This document shows, one piece after another, positions 51,715-60,938 of a stretch of DNA of 64,000 nt. Within the stretch, counting starts at the first letter, position 1. Each line of letters begins with the position of its first letter. Both the position numbers and the translations under genes were made by a program. The notes beneath the pieces were generated by a model. The model had not been told where the DNA came from. It saw nothing but the letters and a program-made list of their open reading frames with translations, and did not search any database. This DNA comes from DATJIG01 sp050260515 (GTDB lineage: Bacteria > Pseudomonadota > Alphaproteobacteria > SMXQ01), in the NCBI GenBank assembly GCA_050260515.1, contig JBLNCI010000002.1, positions 1-64,000 of the forward strand, read 5' to 3'.

Positions 51715-54033
51715 ATGGCCCACCCACCGTCTTCGAATTCAGGCCGGCTCGGTCGCAACGCGCCCGTAGCAGCTCGCCCCTGGATGGCACCGGCGCGCTA
51801 TGCCGGCCCGGAGTTCGACGAGTTCTACGGCGAAGACTACATGCCGCGCGCCGCGGCACCCGAGTCGGGCAACCGCACGCTCGCGCAGATGGCGGGCATC
51901 CTCTGGCGGCACAAGTTCCGCATCCTCGCGGCGATGCTGGTGTCCGGCGCGCTCGCCTACATGCTCTCGTTCGCGATCACCCCGCGCTTCATGTCGCTGG
52001 GCGTGATCGCGATCCAGACCCGGCCGATCTACATCCCGCAGCTCGGGATGGCGCAGCCGCCCCAGCAGCTCGACCCGTCGGTGCCGCGCAGCGAGGCGCA
52101 GATCCTGACCTCGCGCGGCTTGCTCGAATCGGTCGCCAAGCAGCTCCACCTCGACGAGGATCCCGACCTCAATCCCTACCTCGAGGATCCGCCACTCCTC
52201 GCCCGCATCACCCAGGGCGCGCGTCGCTACGCGATGCAGTTCATGACGTGGACCGGCGTCGCCGCGCCGAAGGAGGCGTTCGAGGACGTCGATGAAGGCG
52301 ACGTCGTGTGGGCCGCCGTCATCGAGAACATGCGCAAGCGGCTCAACGTGCATACCGACGGCAAGAGCTACGTGATCTATCTCACGTACGACGGCACGCA
52401 GCCGCGCGTCAGCTCGGACGTCGTCAACACGCTGATGAAGAACTTCCTGATGGCGCAGATCGAGACCTCGAGCAAGGCGCTGCTGGAAGCCAACGCGTGG
52501 ATCAAGCAGCGGGCCAACGAGCTGCGCGGCGAGGTCGAGGAGGCCGACCGCAAGGTCGCCGCCTACCGCACCAAGTACAACCTCGTCGACACCAAGCTCG
52601 GCGGCACGGTCAGCGAGCAGCAGTTGAGCGACCTCAACACGGCGCTCAGCAAGTCCCGCGCCGACCGCGCCGAGGCGGAGGCCCGGTTCCAGGACGCCCA
52701 GCAGGAGGCCCGCAGCGCCCGCGGCAACGACGCCACGTCGGCGTTCGAGGTCCTCAACTCGGAGCTGATCCAGCGGCTCCGGGAGCGCGAGGCCGAGGCG
52801 TTCCAGCGCCGCGCCGAGATGTCGTCGCGGCTCGGGCCGAACCACCCGCAGATCAAGTCGGTCAACGCCGAGATCTCGACCCTGCAGCAGTCGCTGCAGC
52901 GCGAGATCGGCAAGGTGCTTCGCTCGCTGCAGAATCAGGTGACGATCACGCGGACCCGCGAGGAGACGCTGACCCGCCAGATCAACACCCTGCAGGCACG
53001 GGCCACCGAGACGTCGGCGTACCAGGTCGAGCTCAGCGCGCTCGACAAGGAGGCCGACACCAAGCGGCAGGTCTACCAGACGTTCCTGGCGACCGCGCAG
53101 CAGACCGCCGACCCGACGCGGATCAACCAGACCAACGCCCGCATCGTGTCGAGCGCGGTCCCGCCGGTCGAGCCGTCGAGCCCCCGCCGCAGCCTGTTCG
53201 CGCTCGGCGGCGTGTTCCTCGGCTTCCTCGCCTCGAGCGCGGCCGTGCTTCTGCTGGCCGAGCTCGACCGCGGGTTCGAGAACGCGTCCGAGGTCGAGTC
53301 GACCCTCGGCGTGCCGGTTCTGGGCACCCTGCCGTTCATCCGCAACCGCGCCCAGCGCCGCTACGGCCTGGGCCAGGAGCTGATCGACGGCCCGCACTCG
53401 CCGGTGGCCGAGACGCTGCGCGGGATCCGCGTGGCGCTGAGGTCGCAGGCCGAGCGCGGCATCTCGCAGGTGGTGCTGATCACCTCGGCGCAGCCGGGCG
53501 AGGGCAAGACCTCGTTCGCCAGCGCCATGGCGGCGATCGCCGCCCGCGACGGCCTGCGGGTGCTGGTGATCGACGCCGACCTGCGCCGGCCGCGGTTCCA
53601 CCGCATGTTCCGCTCGGAGCCCGGGCCCGCCCTGCAGGACGTCCTGCGCGGCAGCCGCGACTGGGCCGAGGCGGTGCGCGCCGATCCCGACACCGGCGCC
53701 CACTGCATGACGGCCCACGAGCGGACCGACAGCCCGGTGTCGCTGCTGTCCTCCGGGCACTGGGACAGCTTCCTCACCGAGGCGCGCAAGACGTACGACC
53801 TGATCATCCTCGACTCCCCGCCGGTGATCCAGGTCGCGGACGCCCTCACGCTCGCCGACTACGTCGACGCGACGGTGTTCGTGGTCGCCTATCGCTCGAC
53901 GCACCGTCGCGTGATCGAGGAGGCGATCCATCGCTTCGAGACCACCAACAAGCCCGTCACCGGCGTCGTCATGTCGAAGGTGCCGGCGTCGATGGTGGCC
54001 CAGTCGTACTACGCCGGGTACGCGGCCGCGTAA
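51715..54033 (+). CDS. Polysaccharide co-polymerase / tyrosine autokinase (Wzc/ExoP type)
   Basis: A 772-residue inner-membrane protein. The Wzz domain begins with helix FRILAAMLVSGALAYMLSFAI (about 65-88). A large periplasmic coiled-coil stretch (about 230-470) follows, with the polymerase-co-factor Pro-rich PPVEPSSPRR before helix 2 (LFALGGVFLGFLASSAAVLLLAEL). The BY-kinase has Walker A SAQPGEGKTSF near 590, Walker A' VLVIDADLRRP and Walker B LIILDSPPV. The C-terminus ends QSYYAGYAAA, a short tyrosine cluster for autophosphorylation. It controls chain length and export of exopolysaccharide. Confidence 0.95.
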   Translation: MAHPPSSNSGRLGRNAPVAARPWMAPARYAGPEFDEFYGEDYMPRAAAPESGNRTLAQMAGILWRHKFRILAAMLVSGALAYMLSFAITPRFMSLGVIAIQTRPIYIPQLGMAQPPQQLDPSVPRSEAQILTSRGLLESVAKQLHLDEDPDLNPYLEDPPLLARITQGARRYAMQFMTWTGVAAPKEAFEDVDEGDVVWAAVIENMRKRLNVHTDGKSYVIYLTYDGTQPRVSSDVVNTLMKNFLMAQIETSSKALLEANAWIKQRANELRGEVEEADRKVAAYRTKYNLVDTKLGGTVSEQQLSDLNTALSKSRADRAEAEARFQDAQQEARSARGNDATSAFEVLNSELIQRLREREAEAFQRRAEMSSRLGPNHPQIKSVNAEISTLQQSLQREIGKVLRSLQNQVTITRTREETLTRQINTLQARATETSAYQVELSALDKEADTKRQVYQTFLATAQQTADPTRINQTNARIVSSAVPPVEPSSPRRSLFALGGVFLGFLASSAAVLLLAELDRGFENASEVESTLGVPVLGTLPFIRNRAQRRYGLGQELIDGPHSPVAETLRGIRVALRSQAERGISQVVLITSAQPGEGKTSFASAMAAIAARDGLRVLVIDADLRRPRFHRMFRSEPGPALQDVLRGSRDWAEAVRADPDTGAHCMTAHERTDSPVSLLSSGHWDSFLTEARKTYDLIILDSPPVIQVADALTLADYVDATVFVVAYRSTHRRVIEEAIHRFETTNKPVTGVVMSKVPASMVAQSYYAGYAAA

Positions 54034-54058
54034 GCCAGCGACCCTCTCTGGGAGCGAC

Positions 54059-54088
54059 AACGCCGCGGTGGGCAACCACCGCGGCGTT
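54059..54088 (+). terminator. Hairpin downstream of the tyrosine kinase gene
   Basis: AACGCCGCGGTGG (54059-54071), loop GCAA, CCACCGCGGCGTT (54076-54088): a perfect 13-base stem 25 bases after the stop. Only a weak T-tract follows, so termination may need help. The rest of 54089-54359 holds no supported gene. Confidence 0.65.
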
Positions 54089-54359
54089 CGTCTATCCGGA
54101 GGTCCCTCGCCACCTCGCGTGCGGTGCGAGTGTCGTTGCGCGTCCGCGCGTCGCACGCCACGGCTGCGCTTCGCTCCCGAGTGCTGCGACGCTTCGGTGG
54201 GCTTCGATCGTTATGAGGTGAGAGCGACCGGACGCGCCACGCGATCACGCGATCGATCACGCGCCCGCCACGGGCGCGGCCACGGACGCGAAGCGCACCG
54301 TGACGGGTTTGACACCGGCCGGTCCCGCGCCGTCGACGGCGCGGTCGCGGCGCGCGTCG

Positions 54360-54530
54360 TCAGAACAGCAGACCGAGGACGAATCCGAACGCGACCGACA
54401 CGACGGCGACGAGGCCGATGACGATCACCATCTCCGGCCGCCCCTGGTCGGCGCTGTCGCGCGTGTCCTTGAGCGTGCGCTCGCCGTGCAGAATCTTGGC
54501 GGACTGCAGCGGTTCTTTCGTATCCAGCAT
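54360..54530 (-). CDS. Small single-helix membrane protein
   Basis: A 56-residue protein (MLDTKEPLQSAKILHGERTLKD...), below common length cut-offs. Residues 34-56 (MVIVIGLVAVVSVAFGFVLGLLF) form one C-terminal transmembrane helix after a polar head with several charged residues. GGAAAGG lies 6 bases before the ATG, and the codon use is that of the neighbouring genes. It lies between the Wzc-type kinase and the sugar transferase but on the opposite strand, so it could modulate polysaccharide synthesis or be unrelated. No homologue is recognised. Confidence 0.6.
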   Translation of the reverse strand: MLDTKEPLQSAKILHGERTLKDTRDSADQGRPEMVIVIGLVAVVSVAFGFVLGLLF

Positions 54531-54862
54531 GAATGGCCTTTCCTACCCCGGTCGGGAAGACGTTATGCGCGAATGATTACGACTCGCCTAATAGTCTCGC
54601 CGCTCAAGCGGAAGCATATGGGCGCTCCGGTTCGCGCTCAAGGGAATTGCCACAGGAAAGACCGAAGTCGCTCGCAGCGGCGACCGATCGGCGCACGGAA
54701 CATAAGCTTCATTTTCCCACAATTCTCACACGTGAATCGGGGGCGTCGATACGGTTGATTCTCCTCACCGACTCGATGCGAGCCGGGCGATCCCGCGGTG
54801 TCCGGAAACGGAGCCCGACGGTCGCACCGGGTGATGTCTTGGCCCTACCCGAAGGAGTGCAC
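54531..54862. other. Upstream region of the sugar transferase
   Basis: This 332-base gap has no convincing gene. It is locally AT-richer around 54570-54600 (ATGATTACGACTCGCCTAAT) and 54700-54730 (CATAAGCTTCATTTTCCCAC), the probable promoter zone. The long open frame covering it ends in the sugar transferase but has no family-like sequence before the ATG at 54863. Confidence 0.5.
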
Positions 54863-55633
54863 ATGCTGCTCAATTTCCGGAACGCCGAGCCAGCGGAAGG
54901 CGGCCAGGAGTGGCGCCAGCGGTTCGAGGCCTGGAAGGGCACGGAGCCGGAACGCAAGGGTGGTTGGCTGCGGCTCAAGTTCCGCGATCGCGTCGCGCAG
55001 AAGCGCGAGTACGGCGCGCATCCCGCGCGCTCGCTGATCAAGCGCTGCGTCGACGTGGCGCTCGCGAGCACGATGCTGTTCGCGCTCGCGCCGGTGCTCC
55101 TCGCGCTGGCCGTCGCCGTGCGCATGGACGGCGGCCCGGCGCTGTTCCGTCATCGCCGCATCGGCGCCAACGGCCGCACGTTCGAGTGCCTGAAGTTCCG
55201 CTCGATGTGCATGAACGCCGAGGAGCGCCTCAAGGAATACCTCGAGCAGAATCCGGAGGCGCGCGCCGAGTGGGACCGCGACTTCAAGCTCAAGAACGAT
55301 CCGCGCATCACGCCGCTCGGGCAACTGCTGCGCCGCACCAGCCTCGACGAGCTGCCGCAGCTCATCAACGTGCTCAAGGGCGACATGAGCCTGGTCGGTC
55401 CGCGCCCGATCGTCGCCGCGGAGATCCCGCGCTACGGCGAATCGTTCGGCGCCTACCTGCGCTGCCGTCCCGGCATCACCGGGCTGTGGCAGGTCAGCGG
55501 CCGCAACGACATCGACTACGTCACCCGCGTCGCGCTCGACTCGCGCTACGCCAGCGACTGGAACATCCTCACCGACTTCGTGATCCTGTTCCGCACCGTG
55601 CGCGTGGTGTTCCGGCGCTCGGGCGCCTACTGA
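54863..55633 (+). CDS. Undecaprenyl-phosphate sugar phosphotransferase (exopolysaccharide priming)
   Basis: A 256-residue bacterial sugar transferase of the ExoY/WcaJ C-terminal type. One helix (VDVALASTMLFALAPVLLALAVAV, about 62-85) is followed by PALFRHRRIGANGRTFECLKFRSM, the RITPLGQLLRRTSLDELPQLINVLKGDMSLVGPRPI core and the GITGLWQVSGRNDIDY block. It moves a sugar-1-phosphate onto undecaprenyl phosphate and starts each polysaccharide repeat. GAAGGAG precedes the ATG. The long N-terminal multi-helix part of WcaJ is absent, as in ExoY. Confidence 0.94.
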   Translation: MLLNFRNAEPAEGGQEWRQRFEAWKGTEPERKGGWLRLKFRDRVAQKREYGAHPARSLIKRCVDVALASTMLFALAPVLLALAVAVRMDGGPALFRHRRIGANGRTFECLKFRSMCMNAEERLKEYLEQNPEARAEWDRDFKLKNDPRITPLGQLLRRTSLDELPQLINVLKGDMSLVGPRPIVAAEIPRYGESFGAYLRCRPGITGLWQVSGRNDIDYVTRVALDSRYASDWNILTDFVILFRTVRVVFRRSGAY

Positions 55634-55705
55634 GCGCGCCCGGCGCACGCGAGTCGCCGTAACCGCCGATCCAGTGGCACCAACAAGAGCGGAAGAGCCG
55701 TCCTC

Positions 55706-56923
55706 ATGCGCGTCGCCGTCATCGACCCGTCGCTGTTCACGCCGACCTACGACCAGGAGATCGCCAACGCCCTCGCGGCGATCGGCAACGACGTGCGTCT
55801 CTACGGCAAGGCGCTGCCGGCGCGCGATCCGCTGACCCGCGATCCGCTGCTGCGGCAGCACTTCTACCCCGGCCTCGCCGGACGGTTCTGGACCCGGCTG
55901 CCGCGCTCCGCGCTGCGCGTCGTCAAGGGCGTCAGCCACGTCGAGTCGATGGCCCGCCTCGTCCGCACCCTGCGCCGCTGGTCGCCCGACGCGATCCACT
56001 TCCAGTGGCTGCCGCTGCCGGCGCTCGACCTCCGCTTCCTGCCGCTCCTGCGCCGCATCGCGCCGCTGGTGCTCACGGTCCACGACACGATGCCGTTCAA
56101 CGGCGCGCCGGGCTCGTCGCTGCAGGCCATGGGCTTCCTCGACGCGCTGCGCGCGTTCGACCACCTCATCGTCCACACCGACCAGGGGCTGTCGCGCATC
56201 GCCGCGCACCTCGGCCGCTCCGACCGCATCGCCCGCATCCCGCACGGATTGCTGTACGAGGTCAGCGCCACGCGGCCGCCGTTCCGCGCGCGCCGCGACG
56301 ACCAGGGCCGCGTCGTGTTCCTGCTGCTCGGCATGGTCAAGGCCTACAAGGGCATCGACGTGATGATCCGCGCGCTCGCGCGCCTCGCGCCCGAAACCCG
56401 CGCGCGGTGCCGCGTCCGCGTCGTCGGCCAGGCCCACATGGACACCGGCCCCCTGCTCGCGCTCGCCCGCGAGCTCGGCGTCGCCGACACGATCGACTTC
56501 GACTTCCGCTTCATCCCCGACGAGGAGATGGTGACCCAGCTCGACGAGGCGACGGTGCTCGCGTTCCCGTACCGCGAGATCGAGGCGAGCGGCGTGCTGA
56601 TGGCCGGCATCGCCCGCGGCCGGCCGCTGATCGCCTCGCGGCTCGGCGCGTTCGCCGAACTGGTCGAGGACGGCCGCCAGGGGCTGCTGCTGCCGCCGGG
56701 CGACGACGCCGCGCTCGCCGCCGCGCTCGAGCGGACCATCGCCGAGCCCGCGCTGCTCGACCGCATCACCGACGGCATGGAGGCGATGCGCGCGGCGATC
56801 CCGCCATGGACCGGCATCGCCGCGAGCACCGTCGCGGTGTACGAGGCCGCGCGCCGTCACTGGAGCCGCTCCGCCGAGCGCCCGATGGTGCGGGCCGAGA
56901 GCGCGACGCCCGCGTCGCGGTAG
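55706..56923 (+). CDS. Family 4 glycosyltransferase
   Basis: A 405-residue GT-B retaining transferase. The N-terminal domain starts MRVAVIDPSLFTPTYDQEIANALAAIGNDVRLY. The hinge/donor side has VVFLLLGMVKAYKGIDVMIRAL and VRVVGQAHM. The E-x7-E signature is in AFPYREIEASGVLMAGIARGRPLIASRLGAFAELVEDGRQG. It adds a sugar to a lipid-linked intermediate at the cytosolic face. It lies 72 bases after the priming transferase on the same strand and probably acts next in the pathway. No flippase, polymerase or outer-membrane channel gene follows in the window. Confidence 0.93.
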   Translation: MRVAVIDPSLFTPTYDQEIANALAAIGNDVRLYGKALPARDPLTRDPLLRQHFYPGLAGRFWTRLPRSALRVVKGVSHVESMARLVRTLRRWSPDAIHFQWLPLPALDLRFLPLLRRIAPLVLTVHDTMPFNGAPGSSLQAMGFLDALRAFDHLIVHTDQGLSRIAAHLGRSDRIARIPHGLLYEVSATRPPFRARRDDQGRVVFLLLGMVKAYKGIDVMIRALARLAPETRARCRVRVVGQAHMDTGPLLALARELGVADTIDFDFRFIPDEEMVTQLDEATVLAFPYREIEASGVLMAGIARGRPLIASRLGAFAELVEDGRQGLLLPPGDDAALAAALERTIAEPALLDRITDGMEAMRAAIPPWTGIAASTVAVYEAARRHWSRSAERPMVRAESATPASR

Positions 56924-56958
56924 GGCGCGTTCGGTTCCGGGGGACCGAGTCTTTTTCC

Positions 56959-57110
56959 TTTCGTCATGCCCGCGCCTCGGGCGGGTTGCACCCCGCCCGA
57001 TTCTTCGCATGAGGAGCCGCGCTTCGCGCGGCGGGCCGGGCATCCACGTTCTTTTCGTTGTCGGACTGGAAACAACACGTGGATGCCCGGAGCAAGTCCG
57101 GGCATGACGG
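56959..57110. repeat. Interspersed palindromic repeat
   Basis: TCGTCATGCCCGCGCC, GGGCCGGGCATCCACG and their complements form nested hairpins ending with CCGGGCATGACG. It belongs to the same family as the elements at 1-600 (compare CGTCATGCCCGCG and GGGCATCCACG at 234-265). Confidence 0.75.
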
Positions 57111-57156
57111 CGGTGTGTAGGTGCGATCCTCCGCATCTTTGCATTGCATCACTCCC

Positions 57157-58047
57157 TCACTCGTCGAAGGGGTCGTAGTCGCGCTCGGTTTCGCCCGCCG
57201 TGTCGCGCCGGTTGCTGACGTCGAATCCGCCGCCGACGTCGAAGCGCGGGTAGAAGCTGTCGGGTGGATCGCGGTTGATCGGAAACCCGAGCTTGTCGAC
57301 CTGCGGCGGCGGCTCCGTCTGTTTCTCCCTCTCCCCCGTTTCGGGGGAGAGGGGTGGGTGAGGGGGTGCGCCGGCGTCGTCACCACCCCTCACCCCAACC
57401 CTCTTCCCGCATGCGGGGAGAGGGAGCGATGAGTTGTCCGCCGGCGCTACAGCCCTCGCCTCATCGCCTGCGGTGCGTGCGTCGTCGTTTGCATCCCCCG
57501 TTTCGGCCTTTGCGCGCTCTTCCGCCCTCGCCTTGCGCGCCGCGTGGGCCTTGTCGAGGGTCTCGACCAGCAGCGCCGCCATCGCGTCGGTAAGGCCGCT
57601 CGGTTTCGCCCGGGCCTTCGCGCCGGGCTCGGCCGTGGCGCCGGACTCCTTCGCGCCGCTGCTCGCCGACCGAGCGCCGACCGTCGTCACGTGCCACTTC
57701 GCGACGCCGAGCATCGTCCGGACGGCGCGGATCCGCTCGCGGAGAGTGCGCGCCCGCCGCCATACGTCATTGGCGGCCGCGCGCAGCTCGTCGGCCACGA
57801 TGTTGCGGCGCTCGGCGCGGGCGCGCTCGTACCGGCCACGGAAGGTCGCGTCGCACGCGATCCAGCCCTCGACCGTCCCGACGCGCGGCATGTGCCTCGT
57901 GCTCGCAATGGTCGCCAGCGCGCGGCCGCTCCACATCACCTCGCCGATCACCCGGCGTTCCAGCGCCGCGCGCGAGCGCCGGTAGCGCTCCGCGGGAGCG
58001 AGCCGTGCGCCGCCCGGATTACGCTGTCGTCGAAGCCGTCGTCTCAT
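57157..58047 (-). CDS. Terminase-small-subunit-like protein carrying an in-frame repeat
   Basis: A 296-residue protein with ATG 58047 and AGGAGGACCC upstream. Residues about 30-95 (RRVIGEVMWSGRALATIASTRHMPRVGTVEGWIACDATFRGRYERARAERRNIVADELR) fit the helix-turn-helix region of phage terminase small subunits. The middle is Ala/Lys-rich and low in complexity. Near residue 205 a dispersed DNA repeat enters in frame and encodes SSLPLPACGKRVGVRGG and PPHPPLSPETGERE. The tail (DKLGFPINRDPPDSFYPRFDVGG) resumes unique sequence. No other phage gene is near, so it looks like a domesticated or relic gene. Confidence 0.7.
   Translation of the reverse strand: MRRRLRRQRNPGGARLAPAERYRRSRAALERRVIGEVMWSGRALATIASTRHMPRVGTVEGWIACDATFRGRYERARAERRNIVADELRAAANDVWRRARTLRERIRAVRTMLGVAKWHVTTVGARSASSGAKESGATAEPGAKARAKPSGLTDAMAALLVETLDKAHAARKARAEERAKAETGDANDDARTAGDEARAVAPADNSSLPLPACGKRVGVRGGDDAGAPPHPPLSPETGEREKQTEPPPQVDKLGFPINRDPPDSFYPRFDVGGGFDVSNRRDTAGETERDYDPFDE
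57324..57430. repeat. Dispersed repeat inside a coding region
   Basis: CTCCCTCTCCCCCGTTTCGG / GGGGAGAGGG (57326-57353) and CCCTCTTCCCGCATGCGGGG / AGAGGGAG (57400-57425) are two hairpins of a known kind of high-copy intergenic repeat. Here they lie wholly within the gene at 57157-58047, keep its reading frame and add about 36 residues. Confidence 0.7.
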
Positions 58048-58727
58048 GGGTCCTCCTGTTGGTTCCGCCGAGAAGGGCCTCCGCGCCCCCCGCTCCGTGT
58101 GAGGGAGCGAGGGGCCGGTGAGGGCCGGCGGGTCCGTCGGCCGGTGCCACCCGGCGTCCGGACACACCCCGTCGTCGGCGGCTTCGGCAAAAGCCGCCTT
58201 GTTCCTTCCCCGCGGGGGTCAGTAGCGTGCCGCGCTGCGTTGAAAGCGTGGCCAAGGCTACCGATGCTGCCCCGGTCGCGGATCGCGACGCTGGGTTATG
58301 TCGGTACCGAAAAAGAAGTGCGTCGCGACCCGAAGGGGAAGCGTCGTTGGCTTCTCACATCCGCCGCGCCGGTGTCCCATTGTCGGGGGCCTCTCGCGGC
58401 TTCTTCGCGTCACGCGGGAGCGCCAAGCGCAATGGCCCCCCTCGCTGTCACACGATGCGACGACTGTGCGCGCGTGCGAGGAGCGCCACAAGGGGGGTGT
58501 GGAAAGTCCGGGCGCTCCGCACGAAGGCCTGTGGAGAAACGGCGCGGGCGGCTCGCGAATGGGAGCGGCAGGTCGGACCCCCCTGTTCGTGAGGGGCCAT
58601 TAACCAGCCCGGTGCCCGTCCAAGGCGGCGTGCGGCTCTGCCCGGATGGCAAAACCGTCCCGCCGGGGCGTAGCATTGCTCGCCCGCCACACCGCGGGGA
58701 GATCATCTCGAGGCAGATTCCCGGGGG
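58048..58727. other. Long intergenic region with repeat-like sequence
   Basis: This 680-base stretch has no supported gene. At 58070-58125 is another GC-rich hairpin element (CTCCGTGTGAGGGAGCGAGG). From about 58290 to 58600, translations in several frames look like low-complexity Arg/Gly/Ala text. Motifs such as CGCACGAAGGCCTGTGGAGA and GACCCCCCTGTTCGTGAGGG remind me of interspersed non-coding blocks in Bradyrhizobium-like genomes. I cannot confirm this without a search. Confidence 0.4.
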
Positions 58728-60284
58728 ATGCGCTTGAATCGCGCGTGGGGCATCGCGACGCTCGTGTTCGCGGCGGTCGTCGGCGCACTTGTCGCGACGT
58801 GGATCGTCGACGATCGCGCGCAGGCGCTGCGCAACGTCGAAGAGCGCACGCAATCGATCGCGCGGATGATCGCCGCGCACGCCGACGCCGCGATCAACGA
58901 TGCCAGCCTCATCGTCTCGTCGGTCGAGGACGACGTCGCGCGATGGGATCTGCGCGACCCGGTCGCCGGACGACGGATATTCGAACGACTACGCGACCTC
59001 GCGGCCAAGACCCCGGTGGTGTCCTCGGCGTGGGTCGTCGATGCCGGCGGCACCAGCCGGCTCGACACCTGGACGTTCCCGGCGCGGCCGATCGACGCCA
59101 CCGGCCGAAGCTACTACCAGAAGCACGTCGCGGGTGCCGCCAATCCGGTCATCGCCGCGGACACGACTCCGGGGACGATCACCGGGCTGCCGCGGTTCAC
59201 GTTGAGCAAGGCCCTGCGCAACCCGGACGGCTCGATCCACGCCATCATCGTCGTCGGCATCTGGAGCGAGGTGTTCGACACCCTCTACAACGAGGTGGCG
59301 ACCTGGCCCGAGGCGCGCGCGGGTCTCTATGCCAGCGGCGAGATACTCGCGCGGCTCCGCACGCAGCCGCAGGCGTCGGACGAATTCATCGGCGAGGTGT
59401 ACCGCCGGGTGCAGTCGAGCGACTCCGGCTGGGCTCAGGTCCCCGACGGCGAGGCGATGCGCCTCGTGAGCTGGCAGCGAGCGAAGACGTTTCCGGCGGT
59501 CTACGGCACGAGCTCACAGGGCGTGAAAGCGGCGCTGGCCGAGTGGCGCATCCGCAGCATCGCCGTCGGGGCGGCGGCGCTCGTCCTCATCGGGCTGTTC
59601 GCATTGTTCGCCGCCACCAATGCCCGTGCGATGCAGGCCCGTCAGCAGGCGCTGCTCAACGAGGCGGCGGCCCGTGAAGCGCACCACCGCGTCAAGAACT
59701 CGCTGCATCTGATGGTGAGCCTGATCGGGCTGCAATCCCGCGCGACGACCGACACGGGGACGCGGCGCGCATTGGAGGAAACGGCGACCCGCATTCACGC
59801 CATCGCCGACGTCCACGACCTGCTGCAGAAGGGCCCCGAGATCGGGAGGATCGACGTCTCCGCGCTGCTTCAACAGCTCTGCGCGTTCGTCCGGTTCGGC
59901 TACGACGGCGAGGTCCGGTTCGTCTCCAACGCCGCGCCTCATCTCGACGCCAAGCAGGCGACGTCGGTCGGCATCATCGTCAACGAGCTGATCACGAACG
60001 CGATGAAATCGGCGCGCCGCGTCGTCGCGGTGTCGACCGGCGGCGATGCCCGCCACTTCGCCGTGGAGGTCGCCGACGACGGGCCAGGGTTGCCGGAGAA
60101 ATTCGATCTCCGCGACAGGAACAGCTTCGGTCTCAGGGCGGCGATGCTGATGGTGGACAGCATCGGCGCCGACCTGGCGGTGGTGCGGACCGGCGAGACC
60201 GGAACGACGTTCCGGCTCACCGTGCCGCTGCGGCCGTCGTCTCCCGACCGGCGGCCCGCATCCTCGGGGGCGACGGCGACCTGA
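58728..60284 (+). CDS. Membrane sensor histidine kinase, HisKA_2 type
   Basis: A 518-residue sensor kinase. Helix 1 is IATLVFAAVVGALVATWIV. A periplasmic dCache/PDC-like sensor follows (about 30-260, with TGRSYYQKHVAG, GLPRFTLSKALRNPDGSIHAIIVVGI), then helix 2 (IAVGAAALVLIGLFALFAATNA). The phospho-acceptor helix is EAHHRVKNSLHLMVSLIGLQSR, and the ATPase has NELITNAMKSA and VADDGPGLPEKFDL. The HisKA_2 group often feeds orphan receivers or the general stress response in alphaproteobacteria. It is isolated here, with no adjacent regulator. Confidence 0.92.
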   Translation: MRLNRAWGIATLVFAAVVGALVATWIVDDRAQALRNVEERTQSIARMIAAHADAAINDASLIVSSVEDDVARWDLRDPVAGRRIFERLRDLAAKTPVVSSAWVVDAGGTSRLDTWTFPARPIDATGRSYYQKHVAGAANPVIAADTTPGTITGLPRFTLSKALRNPDGSIHAIIVVGIWSEVFDTLYNEVATWPEARAGLYASGEILARLRTQPQASDEFIGEVYRRVQSSDSGWAQVPDGEAMRLVSWQRAKTFPAVYGTSSQGVKAALAEWRIRSIAVGAAALVLIGLFALFAATNARAMQARQQALLNEAAAREAHHRVKNSLHLMVSLIGLQSRATTDTGTRRALEETATRIHAIADVHDLLQKGPEIGRIDVSALLQQLCAFVRFGYDGEVRFVSNAAPHLDAKQATSVGIIVNELITNAMKSARRVVAVSTGGDARHFAVEVADDGPGLPEKFDLRDRNSFGLRAAMLMVDSIGADLAVVRTGETGTTFRLTVPLRPSSPDRRPASSGATAT

Positions 60285-60306
60285 CGCTCGCGGCCGCGAC
60301 GCGCGC

Positions 60307-60507
60307 TCAGGCCTTGTCGGGCTTCTTCGCCTGCTCGAGCGCGTTTTCCTGGGCGAGGCGCTGCGCCCGCAGGCGCGCCGTCTTCGCGACCGCCTGCGCG
60401 CGCCGGTCGACGTACTCCTCCATCGCCCGTGCGCCCTCGCGCGCCCGGTCCGCCTTCATCGCCGCGCGGGCGATGCTCTGGGCGCTGGTTTGTGTCTTCG
60501 CGCTCAT
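60307..60507 (-). CDS. Small helical hypothetical protein
   Basis: A 66-residue, Ala/Lys/Arg/Glu-rich protein (MSAKTQTSAQSIARAAMKADRAREGARAME...) with no hydrophobic segment, predicted as one long helix or coiled coil. The ribosome-binding site is weak. It converges with the sensor kinase (22 bases apart). Such basic helical peptides occur widely near stress genes in rhizobia but have no assigned function. Confidence 0.55.
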   Translation of the reverse strand: MSAKTQTSAQSIARAAMKADRAREGARAMEEYVDRRAQAVAKTARLRAQRLAQENALEQAKKPDKA

Positions 60508-60938
60508 GATTGCGCCTGCTTTCATCTGGAGGGATCGAACCGCGACCGTGGTTGGCGGTCCGGTGGGGTTCCTGATCGCACGCATGATCGCCGAAGAGGA
60601 ACCGAAACGCCGCCGCATCGCGGGCTGTCGCAGCCGCGCACCTCGAATCGGCCTTCGCGGATTGCGCGGTCCTATAGATGGTAACGATGCAGACCGGTTA
60701 CAAGGCGGTCACTTTTCCTCCGCCTGGACCGGAGCGGCACAAAATTCCCGGACGGGCGGTCCGTATTCGATTGCTTTAGGTCGCGAAGGCGCGCACCATC
60801 CGCGTGTCCGACTTTCCGGTTTCGGCCTGCTACCCTTGCTCACGAGCGAGTCAGGCCTGCTCTCCGATCCTTGAAGAAGTTAGATGATGCGTTGCGCGGG
60901 TCCGCGCAGCGATCTCCCATGACTTGAAAGAACATCGA
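60508..60938. other. Upstream region of the cold-shock gene
   Basis: No supported gene in 431 bases. The last part (about 60870-60938) is the likely 5' leader of the cold-shock gene. No unambiguous promoter or thermo-regulatory fold could be drawn by eye. Confidence 0.4.

Noticed and set aside
51739..54156. 805-residue minus-strand frame opposite the Wzc-type gene
   Set aside because: Shadow; the plus strand has Walker motifs and the tyrosine tail.
58495..58560. GGAAAGTCCGGGCG resembles the 5' signature of RNase P RNA
   Set aside because: No matching 3' partner or pairing elements over the expected 350 bases; treated as part of a repeat-like intergenic block.
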